The translations under genes and the position numbers were made by a program. Positions 1-5,624 of a DNA stretch of 6,966 nt are shown here, one piece after another; position 1 is the stretch's first letter, and every line of letters begins with the position of its first letter. The notes beneath the pieces are model-generated. The model ran no database searches and had not been told where the DNA came from. It saw only the letters and a list, made by a program, of their open reading frames with translations. This DNA is from Rhodobacterales bacterium 34-62-10. Lineage in GTDB: Bacteria; Pseudomonadota; Alphaproteobacteria; Rhodobacterales; Rhodobacteraceae. The stretch is taken from positions 1 through 6,966 of the forward strand of contig NCJR01000105.1 of assembly GCA_002282555.1 (NCBI GenBank), given 5' to 3'.

Positions 1-3
1 CTA

Positions 4-21
4 GTGCTCCGAGTCTAACGC
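4..21 (+). repeat. IS630 left terminal inverted repeat
   Basis: GTGCTCCGAGTCTAAC and the next few bases pair with the complementary sequence ending at 1173. The outermost block shared by both ends is GTG-Y-TCCG. It is directly preceded by the target dinucleotide TA at 2-3. Confidence 0.75.
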
Positions 22-24
22 ATC

Positions 25-1116
25 TTACCGGTTCCCTCGGATTTCATCGAGTTTGTCCAGCGCGCGACGTTCCCGGGTAAGAATATCCTCTGCGGTTTTG
101 GTCCATTTGAAGGGCTTTGGCCTCTCATTGTGCTGCGCAAGATAGTCATAAATCGCTGTCTCCAGATCATCGACGCTGGAGTAGCTGCCGCGTCGGATGC
201 GCTTCGATGTGATCTCGGCAAAGAAACGCTCCACAAGGTTCAGCCAAGACGCGCTGGTGGGCGTGAAGTGGAGCTTGAAGCGCGGATGCTTGTCTAGCCA
301 GGCCTTCACCTCGGGTGTCTTGTGGGTGGCGTAGTTATCGAGAACCAGATGCACGTCACGCCGGGCAGGCACAGCCTTGTCGATTTGCCGCAGAAATTTC
401 AGGAACTCTGAAGCGCGGTGGCGCGGCATACAATCGCCGATGACCTTGCCCGATTTCACGTCCAACGCAGCGAAGAGAGTGGTGGTGCCATGGCGCTTGT
501 AATCATGGGTCATGGTTGCCGCGCGGCCCTTCTTTAGAGGCAGTCCGGGCTGTGTGCGATCCAGTGCCTGGATCTGGGACTTTTCGTCGACGCACAGCAC
601 CACGGCCCGGTCCGGCGGGTCGAGGTAAAGCCCGACGATATCTGTGACTTTCTCTTCGAACATCGGGTCATTCGAAACCTTGAACCCCTTCGTGAGATGT
701 GGCTTGAGACCGGCCTCGGCCCATATCCGCCCGACGCTCGATGGCGAGATGCCCATGACCTCGGCCATCAGCGCGCGGCTCCAGTGCGTGGCATTGGGCG
801 GGGTTTCCTGCACAGTCTTGGCAAGTACCTTCAGCCTTGTTGCCATTGGCAGCGCCGGCACGCGCGACGGTCGTGTCTTGTCGCGCTTGAGACCGGCCAC
901 ACCTTCATCGAGATAACGCTCCTGCCAGCGCCAGACCGTCGGCTTCGACATGTCAGTCCGCCGCATGATCTCGAAGGTGCCGTGACCGTCAGCCGTCGCT
1001 AACACGATCCCAGCCCGCCAGACCAGCTTGCGTGGAGTGTTGCGATTGGTGATCAGGGCTTGAAGCTCTGAACGTTCAGCGGGGCCGAGATAAAGGCAAA
1101 TGTCATCGCGTCTCAT
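25..1116 (-). CDS. IS630-family transposase (DD35E)
   Basis: Catalyses cut-and-paste transposition of the surrounding element. The protein of about 363 residues has an N-terminal helix-turn-helix region (about 30-75, with SKPTVWRWQERYLDEG) and a second one around 90-140 (GISPSSVGRIWAEAGL). The C-terminal RNase H-like DDE domain follows. In numbering from the GTG one codon upstream (1117-1119), the visible catalytic residues are D178 in CVDEKSQ, D261 in LVLDNYATHK and E297 in LNLVERFFAEIT. The last two are separated by 35 residues, typical of IS630. I chose the ATG at 1116 over that GTG; neither has a strong ribosome-binding site. The stop lies immediately inside the left terminal repeat. Length is normal and no frameshift is seen. 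Confidence 0.93.
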   Translation of the reverse strand: MRRDDICLYLGPAERSELQALITNRNTPRKLVWRAGIVLATADGHGTFEIMRRTDMSKPTVWRWQERYLDEGVAGLKRDKTRPSRVPALPMATRLKVLAKTVQETPPNATHWSRALMAEVMGISPSSVGRIWAEAGLKPHLTKGFKVSNDPMFEEKVTDIVGLYLDPPDRAVVLCVDEKSQIQALDRTQPGLPLKKGRAATMTHDYKRHGTTTLFAALDVKSGKVIGDCMPRHRASEFLKFLRQIDKAVPARRDVHLVLDNYATHKTPEVKAWLDKHPRFKLHFTPTSASWLNLVERFFAEITSKRIRRGSYSSVDDLETAIYDYLAQHNERPKPFKWTKTAEDILTRERRALDKLDEIRGNR

Positions 1117-1155
1117 CACCCGAATATGGCACGATAGAGCAGGCTTGGGAATCCT

Positions 1156-1173
1156 ATGTCAGGCGCGGAACAC
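1156..1173 (-). repeat. IS630 right terminal inverted repeat
   Basis: Read on the minus strand from 1173 it gives GTGTTCCGCGCCTGAC, matching the left end with scattered transitions. It is followed by TA (1174-1175), the second copy of the target duplication. Confidence 0.75.
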
Positions 1174-1214
1174 TAGAGACCTCTGTGTCCAGTCCAACCC
1201 AAACGTTACTGAAA

Positions 1215-1460
1215 TTACTCTCTGATGTGCTCTGAAACAACATCGATGAACGCCTTAGGCTCCACCCCGACAGCCCTTGCCCACCTCACGATGTCTACAG
1301 CATCAATTCGGCGTTGCCCTGACTCCATTCGGGCTATCAAAGACTGCTGACATTTTAATTTTTGAGCGAGTTCCATCTGAGTAAGCCCCGAAGCTTTACG
1401 GGCATCAAGCATAGCTTGAACCAATGCATGGTGACCTGATGAGGCCAGCGTTTTGGACAC
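1215..1460 (-). CDS. Small XRE (Cro/CI-type) DNA-binding protein, possible orphan antitoxin
   Basis: An 81-residue protein that is almost entirely one HTH_3/Cro-CI domain (about residues 14-75). It has the helix pair GLTQMELAQKLKCQQSLIARM, then the ESGQRRI turn and the IVRWARAVGVEP packing helix usual for this fold. No second domain is seen. The start is a GTG at 1458-1460. It is preferred because AAAGGAGGG (1466-1474 on the complement) lies 5 nt upstream, the best ribosome-binding site in the window. Proteins of this size act as solitary repressors or as antitoxins of HigBA/RelBE-like pairs. No toxin gene lies beside it: upstream is noncoding, and downstream the IS630 element starts about 40 bp away, so a partner may have been lost or displaced. 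Targets are unknown; autoregulation is likely given the palindrome upstream. Confidence 0.8.
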   Translation of the reverse strand: MSKTLASSGHHALVQAMLDARKASGLTQMELAQKLKCQQSLIARMESGQRRIDAVDIVRWARAVGVEPKAFIDVVSEHIRE

Positions 1461-1509
1461 CAGAGCCCTCCTTTGACAACAAGGGCTTGTGTTACTGCGG
1501 AAAAAATTT

Positions 1510-1547
1510 TATCTAAAATTTAGATATTTTCCCACTAAGAGGTCCAA
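1510..1547 (-). promoter_or_regulatory. Palindromic operator and candidate promoter of the XRE gene
   Basis: Positions 1510-1526 form an odd perfect palindrome, TATCTAAA-A-TTTAGATA, in an AT-rich patch about 50-65 bp upstream of the GTG start. On the complement, TTGGAC (1542-1547) is a possible -35 box, and TATCTA or TCTAAA 15-17 bp further on a weak -10 box, so the palindrome would cover the -10 region. A palindrome of this size at the promoter is the usual arrangement for an autorepressing Cro/CI-type protein. The promoter boxes are weak; the palindrome itself is certain. Confidence 0.5.
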
Positions 1548-1571
1548 ATGTCGCTGCAGCTGTAAACGGGT

Positions 1572-1626
1572 CATAAGCGTGCACAAAACGCACGTTTTCC
1601 GTGCACACCCAGTCAAGCGATTTCTT
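1572..1626 (+). repeat. CATAAG/TGCACA repeat, copy A (left of the Fic gene)
   Basis: The order is CATAAG (1572-1577), two bases, TGCACA (1580-1585), then TGCACACCC (1602-1610), TCAAGCG (1613-1619) and a TTTCTTCC tail. The same string of blocks in the same order and nearly the same spacing recurs in copy B at 1747. The CATAAG-NN-TGCAC core recurs in inverted orientation at 3756-3883. The function is unknown; the layout resembles recombinase binding sites at the end of an element. Confidence 0.6.
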
Positions 1627-1746
1627 CCGGTTTCGGAGGGCATCGCTTGAATGCGGGCGGCACTCATGTTTCGCGAATTTCCAAATAGATGACCTGGGTC
1701 GCCACTCCGGCGTAAGCATAAGTGGCTTTCGCCAGTGCCAACGAGG

Positions 1747-1804
1747 CATAAGGATGCACAGTTTGGGGGTTTCTATGCACACCCCCTGTCAAGCGGAATT
1801 TCTC
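1747..1804 (+). repeat. CATAAG/TGCACA repeat, copy B (left of the Fic gene)
   Basis: CATAAG (1747-1752), two bases, TGCACA (1755-1760), then TGCACACCC from 1776, TCAAGCG (1789-1795) and TTTCTCCC. It is a direct repeat of copy A, offset by 175 bp. The blocks are conserved while the sequence between them differs, which suggests selection on short contact sites rather than a recent duplication. About 120 bp between A and B hold nothing I recognise. Confidence 0.6.
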
Positions 1805-1883
1805 CCGACCTGCCCGGGTGAGCGGCCTTACGGCATCTTTTTCCGGATAGCGGTTTCGGCCCTCGCCGCTAAACGCTGATTTC

Positions 1884-1918
1884 GTTCACATCATGGTCGT
1901 TAACTGCGAGATGTGAAC
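1884..1918. promoter_or_regulatory. Inverted-repeat operator upstream of the Fic gene
   Basis: GTTCACATC (1884-1892) and GATGTGAAC (1910-1918) are perfect 9-bp arms separated by 17 bp. A third partial half-site, AATGTGACA (1952-1960), follows about 34 bp later and overlaps the candidate -10 box. Inverted repeats before an AbiEi-like gene fit autoregulation, since AbiEi antitoxins are known to bind inverted repeats in their own promoter. That this protein binds here is an inference. Confidence 0.55.
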
Positions 1919-1925
1919 ATTTTGC

Positions 1926-1954
1926 TGGTGATCATCTCGACTAACCCCTACAAT
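1926..1954 (+). promoter_or_regulatory. Candidate promoter of the Fic gene
   Basis: TACAAT (1949-1954) matches the -10 consensus at five of six positions. A poor -35 candidate, TGGTGA (1926-1931), lies 17 bp upstream. Transcription would start near 1961, on or after the ATG at 1960, which favours translation from the ATG at 2005. The operator arms lie just upstream of the -35 box and a third half-site overlaps the -10. Confidence 0.35.
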
Positions 1955-2004
1955 GTGACATGTCCGTCGATCCCGGCGGTATCCTTCCGGCATGGGGTGC
2001 GATC

Positions 2005-3588
2005 ATGGGAAAGCTTGTCTTCGATGATGGATCGGATGCCGCCGCCTCAGCGCGGCTTCGTCGCATGGCGCGGAGTGGAAAGCTGGAGCGGATCGCATCC
2101 GGGATCTACATGGAGCCGGGCGGTGAATCGGCGGAAGCCACGATCCGCAGGAACTGGCATCTGGTGGTCTCATATCTTTTCCCGGAAGGAGTTGTAACCG
2201 ACCGGAGTGGAGTAGAGTCACAGCCCACTGTTTGGGCGGAATCGGAAACTGATGAGAGGTTCATCTTCATCAGTCGACCGGGTAAGCCGCAGACCGTCAC
2301 CCTCCCGGGACTGACGATCTCGGCCCGCGATGGTGCAGGGCCGATAGAAGGGGAGGATGTTCCGTTCGTCGGCACATGGATCTCCGGCCCGGTCCGTCGC
2401 CTTATCGACAACATGCAGCCGTCCCGTTCCAGAAATGGTCCGGCGAGGACGATTGGGGCAGCAGGTGTAGAGATCCTTCTCGACCGGATCTGCACAGCCC
2501 AGGGCGAAGCAAAATTGAACGAAATACGGGATACCGCCCGGAAGCTGGCGCCAGAGATCGGTCGTGAGGAGGCTTTCCAGGCACTGGACCGGACAATCGG
2601 TGCCTTGCTGACGACCCGAAAGGCTCGGCTCCTGTCGAATGTCGGTCGTGCCAGGGCCGAAGGACGGCCATTTGATGCAGACTGTCTGGAACGGCTTCGC
2701 ATCCTGTCGATATATCTTCTCAACAATCCTGTTTCTGCGGTCCTGGATCCGAATACCGGAATGGAGCGTCGTTCATCTTCGACCTTTGTCGAGGCTTATT
2801 TTTCGAACTATATAGAAGGGACCGAATTTGCGGTAAAAGAGGCCGAAGAGATCGTCTTCGACGGAAAAGTTCCGGAAACGCGTCCTGCCGATGGCCACGA
2901 TGTGCTCGGCACCTATCTCAAGTTGATGGAACCGCCAAGGGCCGGGCTGGACGATATGGGGCCAGACCGGTTCATCGAATTGCTGATGGCCGATCATGCC
3001 GACACCATGCGCGGAAGGCCCTCCATAGGGCCAGGCCAATTCAAGGAACGCGCGAACAAGGCCGGGAGTTCATTTTTCGTCGCGCCGGAACTGGTCCGCG
3101 GCACCCTATTCGAAGGCTTTCAAACAATTTCCGCGACACAAGACCCTTTTTCCCGGGCTTTGATGGCCCACTATCTGATTTCAGAAGTCCACCCGTTCAA
3201 CGACGGAAACGGTCGGCTTAGCCGCATCGTCATGTCCCGGGAACTGACTTCGAATGGGCTTGCCCACATCGTGATCCCGACGGTCTTCCGCTCCGACTAT
3301 CTTGACGCCTTGCGTGCTTTGACCAGACGTAACGATCCGTCGATTTTCGTCCGCTCCATGGCACGGTGCCAGCAGATTTCTGCGGCTTGCTCCGGATCCG
3401 ACAGGCAGGAAACGCTTGAACTCTGGGCCAGAACCTACGCCTTTGTGGAGGCGGGCACTCATGCCAGACTCGAATGGCCGGACCCTGCTATCGAGGTGGA
3501 ATGGAGAAACGAAACGCCTGCACCGACCGTTTATTGGCTCGCGATGGATCGAGAGAAAGAGGGCGGGATACCTGGGCTGGGCTGGTGA
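2005..3588 (+). CDS. Fic AMP-transferase with AbiEi-like N-terminal DNA-binding domain (class II, autoinhibited)
   Basis: A 527-residue protein. Residues about 5-40 (ARLRRMARSGKLERIASGIY) resemble the winged-helix start of AbiEi-type antitoxins and related repressors; the middle to about residue 210 fits no family I can name. The rest is a Fic domain. The inhibitory motif SNYIEG (S267-G272) matches [S/T]xxxE[G/N] and lies N-terminal to the core, which makes it class II. The target-docking flap is around 344-372. The catalytic loop HPFNDGNGRLSR (H396-R407) matches HPFx[D/E]GN[G/K]RxxR in full. Fic enzymes transfer AMP from ATP to hydroxyl side chains of proteins; the inhibitory glutamate normally blocks ATP binding. 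The target is unknown. No separate antitoxin gene is adjacent, so control is probably internal. Start: an in-frame ATG at 1960 would add 15 residues but lacks a ribosome-binding site and sits on the -10 box. The ATG at 2005 has GGGGTG 5 nt upstream. The gene stands alone, bracketed by inverted CATAAG repeats. Confidence 0.88.
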   Translation: MGKLVFDDGSDAAASARLRRMARSGKLERIASGIYMEPGGESAEATIRRNWHLVVSYLFPEGVVTDRSGVESQPTVWAESETDERFIFISRPGKPQTVTLPGLTISARDGAGPIEGEDVPFVGTWISGPVRRLIDNMQPSRSRNGPARTIGAAGVEILLDRICTAQGEAKLNEIRDTARKLAPEIGREEAFQALDRTIGALLTTRKARLLSNVGRARAEGRPFDADCLERLRILSIYLLNNPVSAVLDPNTGMERRSSSTFVEAYFSNYIEGTEFAVKEAEEIVFDGKVPETRPADGHDVLGTYLKLMEPPRAGLDDMGPDRFIELLMADHADTMRGRPSIGPGQFKERANKAGSSFFVAPELVRGTLFEGFQTISATQDPFSRALMAHYLISEVHPFNDGNGRLSRIVMSRELTSNGLAHIVIPTVFRSDYLDALRALTRRNDPSIFVRSMARCQQISAACSGSDRQETLELWARTYAFVEAGTHARLEWPDPAIEVEWRNETPAPTVYWLAMDREKEGGIPGLGW

Positions 3589-3754
3589 CACGGCACAGCT
3601 CACCACTAAATCCTATTTTTGTGCAAAATCTTGACGTTAAATCCAGAATATGACTAAATCAATGGTTATCTGACCGCGCAAAATCCGATTCATGATCGCA
3701 GCGATACTCTGTCATGGCCCCGCATTGCCCAACACATTTTTTGATTTCTACCGC

Positions 3755-3788
3755 GTGCATACTTATGCCGTGGGTGTGCAGGCTTATG
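3755..3788 (-). repeat. CATAAG/TGCAC repeats, copies C and D (right of the Fic gene, inverted)
   Basis: Two cores in tandem, both opposite in orientation to copies A and B. Copy C is TGCA-TA-CTTATG (3756-3767). Copy D is TGTGCA-GG-CTTATG (3775-3788), preceded by GGG. Read on the complement, D gives CATAAG-CC-TGCACACCC, the same extended block as in A and B. Spacing between the two cores is about 21 bp. Confidence 0.6.
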
Positions 3789-3838
3789 GTCCGAGCGCCG
3801 TGAGGTCCTGACGTAAGGCGCTAAAAACAAACGATAAA

Positions 3839-3861
3839 ATATGCCCAAGAATCGGGCATAT
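3839..3861 (-). terminator. Hairpin with T-rich tail on the minus strand, possible terminator
   Basis: ATATGCCC (3839-3846) and GGGCATAT (3854-3861) form a perfect 8-bp stem around a 7-nt loop. On the minus strand the stem is followed by TTTATCGTTTGTTTTTAG, a T-rich run typical of an intrinsic terminator. No convincing minus-strand gene ends here, so it may be a relic or part of the repeat structure between copies D and E. Confidence 0.4.
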
Positions 3862-3869
3862 CGGCCCGG

Positions 3870-3900
3870 TGTGCATGCTTATGCCGGATCGGCATCCGGC
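3870..3900 (-). repeat. CATAAG/TGCACA repeat copy E with adjoining hairpin
   Basis: TGTGCA-TG-CTTATG (3870-3883) is the outermost right-hand copy of the core. It runs directly into a perfect 7-bp stem with a 4-nt loop: GCCGGAT (3883-3889), CGGC, ATCCGGC (3894-3900). If the repeats mark an element boundary, this is the best candidate for its right end. Confidence 0.55.
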
Positions 3901-4257
3901 TAGGCTCGGTCATTCTACCTTCTAGGAGGCTGTCAGTCGGTCTATCCACTTCGTCGGTGCCGAAAGTGTGACTTTGCAAAGTCCGCTCTCTGCGCATAGC
4001 TGACCTCGGTGCTTGGTGCAGCATGGTGGGGCGTTGAACCTGAACTCTTATGGCCGCTTTCATGTGTTTGACAGCGTGCCTTCGCATGTGCAGCGAATTC
4101 ACACTTTCCGCCCACCCCGTCAAATGCTGCACCGGCAAGACATAACAATTGAAACCTTGTAATCGATATCTTGGCAGCAGATAGCCCCGTTCTGCACCCA
4201 TTAGCCCAGATGAAACCCTGGCTTGTCCTCAATGGAAAAGACGGATTGCCAGCAAGT
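3901..4257. other. Stretch without a recognisable gene before the HAD gene
   Basis: I see no gene, RNA or repeat I can support in these 357 bp. Two minus-strand reading frames overlap it, but they have low-complexity, unprotein-like composition, no ribosome-binding site and no family resemblance. The HAD reading frame can be extended upstream to a TTG at 4171, which also lacks a ribosome-binding site. Confidence 0.5.
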
Positions 4258-4830
4258 ATGAACAATGTGCTCCAAAACATAGATGTAGTCTGCTTTGATC
4301 TGTTTGGGACGCTGATCAACATCATAGACCGGCAACGCCCTCTTGCTCAAATTCTGCGACGATTGCCCAAAGGTAAGGTTGAGCTGTTTCGCCGTTTAGC
4401 AATGACATCGGACATGAGCATTGCGGCCATCAACGATCAGATCATGGCGGGGGCATCTGTCGCTGACCTGATCGCCGCACAGACCGCCATCTCTCATGAA
4501 GTTGCTTCTTTACGGCTCTGTCCCGGCATTGCAGAAATACTGGCCGGCCTGCCGGTCCCCTATGGTATCTGCAGCAACCTCAGTGTCGATTATGTGGGCG
4601 CGCTGAAACGCTTCCCAGAGATTAAACCAGCGTTTCAGGTTCTGTCGTGCTTTGTCGGCCACCAGAAACCAGACCAGCAAATTTATGAAATGGTTGCTAA
4701 GGCATCAGGCGCTCCCCCAGGCCGGATAATGTTTGTCGGAGATACACCTAGCGCGGACATCGAAGGGCCCCGGCAAGCAGGCATGAAAGCCATGTTGATC
4801 GATGAGTTTGTTGCACAGGTTTCGGGATAG
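4258..4830 (+). CDS. HAD-superfamily hydrolase (haloacid dehalogenase-like)
   Basis: A 190-residue protein with the four HAD motifs in order. Motif I is CFDLFGTLI with nucleophile D14. Motif II is ICSNLS with S106. Motif III is GHQKPDQQIY with K137. Motif IV is VGDTPSADIEG with D162 and D167. The residue two after the nucleophile, usually the acid/base Asp in phosphatases, is F16. That DxF form occurs in haloacid-dehalogenase-like and REG-2-like members, so the substrate could be a haloacid or a phosphoester and cannot be named. A short helical cap lies between motifs I and II. Start choice: the ATG at 4258 puts motif I at the usual distance from the N-terminus. ATG 4210 (206 residues) and TTG 4171 (219 residues) are also in frame, and none has a clear ribosome-binding site. 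It ends 36 bp before the res-like region of the resolvase, so it may be transposon cargo. Confidence 0.82.
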   Translation: MNNVLQNIDVVCFDLFGTLINIIDRQRPLAQILRRLPKGKVELFRRLAMTSDMSIAAINDQIMAGASVADLIAAQTAISHEVASLRLCPGIAEILAGLPVPYGICSNLSVDYVGALKRFPEIKPAFQVLSCFVGHQKPDQQIYEMVAKASGAPPGRIMFVGDTPSADIEGPRQAGMKAMLIDEFVAQVSG

Positions 4831-4866
4831 CGGCGTCCGCCGGTAAGGAGAAGGATCCTGTGCGAT

Positions 4867-4986
4867 ATGTCCGTAAGGGGTTCGTTCACCGAACATCTTT
4901 TGCAAAGGTTGGCAAGGTCAGAGAAACCACACCTCAGAGCATCTCGTATAGGTAGTACGATTTGATTCGCATATGCCGCTCCTTAA
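4867..4986 (+). promoter_or_regulatory. res-like recombination region upstream of the resolvase (copy R1)
   Basis: A region of about 120 bp with dyad elements suited to resolvase dimers. ATGTCCG (4867-4873) faces CGAACAT (4890-4896), an imperfect 30-bp dyad. TCGTA (4944-4948) faces TACGA (4956-4960). ATCGTA recurs as a half-site at 4985-4990. The 20-bp block GCAAGGTCAGAGAAACCACA (4912-4931) separates the dyads and is identical in the inverted copy at 5625-5747. Tn3-family res sites lie directly upstream of tnpR and carry two or three such dyads. Which dyad is the crossover site cannot be decided from sequence. The resolvase promoter is probably embedded here; no convincing -35/-10 pair stands out. 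Confidence 0.6.
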
Positions 4987-5001
4987 TCGTACACTTAGGC
5001 C

Positions 5002-5589
5002 ATGACTGTGACCAAAATTGGCTATGCCCGCTGCTCGACCGACAAACAGGACCTAACCGCACAACGGCAGGCCCTATGCGCCTTAGGCGTATCAGAGGAT
5101 CTCATTTATACTGATCATGGGCTAACGGGCACCAACCGCGCCCGCCCCGGTCTCGACCAAGCACTGGCTGCCGTGCGGGAAGGTGACGTGCTGGTCGTGC
5201 CAAAATTGGATCGCCTCGCCCGTTCCGTCCCTGATGCACGCGCGATCGCAGATCAGTTGGAGAAAAAAGGCGTCAAGCTCGCGTTGGGGATGTCCATCTA
5301 CGACCCGACGGACCCAATGGGTAAAATGTTCTTCAACATTCTGGCCACCTTTGCTGAGTTTGAAGCCGATCTTATCCGGTTACGGACCAAGGAAGGCATG
5401 GCTATCGCACGGGCAAAGGGCAAACTCCGGGGAAAACAGCCGAAACTCTCTGAAAAGCGACAGAAAGAACTCGCCCGCATGTATGCCACCGGTGACTATT
5501 CCATCAGTGACTTGGCAGAAGTCTTTGCTGTCTCGAGGCCAACGATCTACAGAACTTTGCACCGCACAGGAGCCAAGATCAGCCCTTAG
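5002..5589 (+). CDS. tnpR: Serine recombinase, Tn3-type resolvase
   Basis: A 195-residue small serine recombinase. The catalytic domain begins GYARCSTDKQDL with R10 and nucleophile S12. It continues through VVPKLDRLARS (K68, D70, R71, R74), the conserved active-site block, and the long helix-E region MGKMFFNILATFAEFEADLI (107-126). The C-terminal arm carries GKQPKLS and a helix-turn-helix (about 152-187, SISDLAEVFAVSRPTIYRTL). Resolvases cut both strands at res through a 5'-phosphoserine link and resolve transposition cointegrates; close relatives act as invertases, which cannot be excluded from sequence. The ATG at 5002 lies directly after the res-like region and has no clear ribosome-binding site. 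The stop codon overlaps the Tn3-type terminal repeat, so this is the last gene of its transposon. No tnpA is in the window. Confidence 0.9.
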   Translation: MTVTKIGYARCSTDKQDLTAQRQALCALGVSEDLIYTDHGLTGTNRARPGLDQALAAVREGDVLVVPKLDRLARSVPDARAIADQLEKKGVKLALGMSIYDPTDPMGKMFFNILATFAEFEADLIRLRTKEGMAIARAKGKLRGKQPKLSEKRQKELARMYATGDYSISDLAEVFAVSRPTIYRTLHRTGAKISP

Positions 5590-5624
5590 AACGTACTATT
5601 CTGCCCCCTCCGGTAACAGACCCC
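5585..5624 (-). repeat. Tn3-family terminal inverted repeat (right end)
   Basis: Read on the minus strand inward from 5624, the sequence starts GGGGTCTGTTACCGGAGG and ends TAGTACGTTCTAAG. A GGGG outer tip and a TACG-(N)-TAAG inner end are the hallmarks of the 38-40 bp repeats of the Tn3 family, and the GGAGGGGGC middle resembles Tn5393-like ends. The inner end overlaps the resolvase stop codon. The transposon therefore lies to the left and ends at 5624. The five bases outside are ATTAG (5625-5629), the candidate target duplication. No matching left end is found in the window. Confidence 0.72.

Larger units (their letters stand above)
4..1173 (-). mobile_element. Complete IS630-family insertion sequence
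   Basis: A 1170-bp element carrying one transposase gene. The left end reads GTGCTCCGAGTCTAAC from position 4. The reverse complement of the right end, read back from 1173, is GTGTTCCGCGCCTGAC. The two agree at 12 of 16 positions as imperfect terminal inverted repeats. Both ends abut TA (2-3 and 1174-1175) inside CTAG, as expected from the TA target duplication of the IS630/Tc1-mariner group. Size, ends and an undisrupted transposase suggest an intact and possibly active copy. Only two bases of left flank are visible, so what it interrupted cannot be told. Confidence 0.85.

Noticed and set aside
1513..1782. Minus-strand open frame across the left CATAAG repeats, and an alternative frame ending near 1670 with a helical look
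   Set aside because: Both run through repeat copy B without regard to it, lack a convincing start, and match nothing I know. A short remnant of a degraded gene is possible but not supportable.
2106..2726. Long minus-strand open frame within the Fic gene
   Set aside because: It is antisense to a well-supported coding region, is rich in Arg and Ser as third-position shadows usually are, and resembles no family.
3821..4325. Two overlapping minus-strand open frames between the Fic and HAD genes
   Set aside because: No ribosome-binding site, unprotein-like composition and no domain. One starts inside the HAD coding region and the other runs through the repeat copy E and the hairpins.
4831..4846. 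Intrinsic terminator after the HAD gene
   Set aside because: A short GC dyad (CGGCG-TC-CGCCG) exists, but its 2-nt loop is too small and no T run follows.
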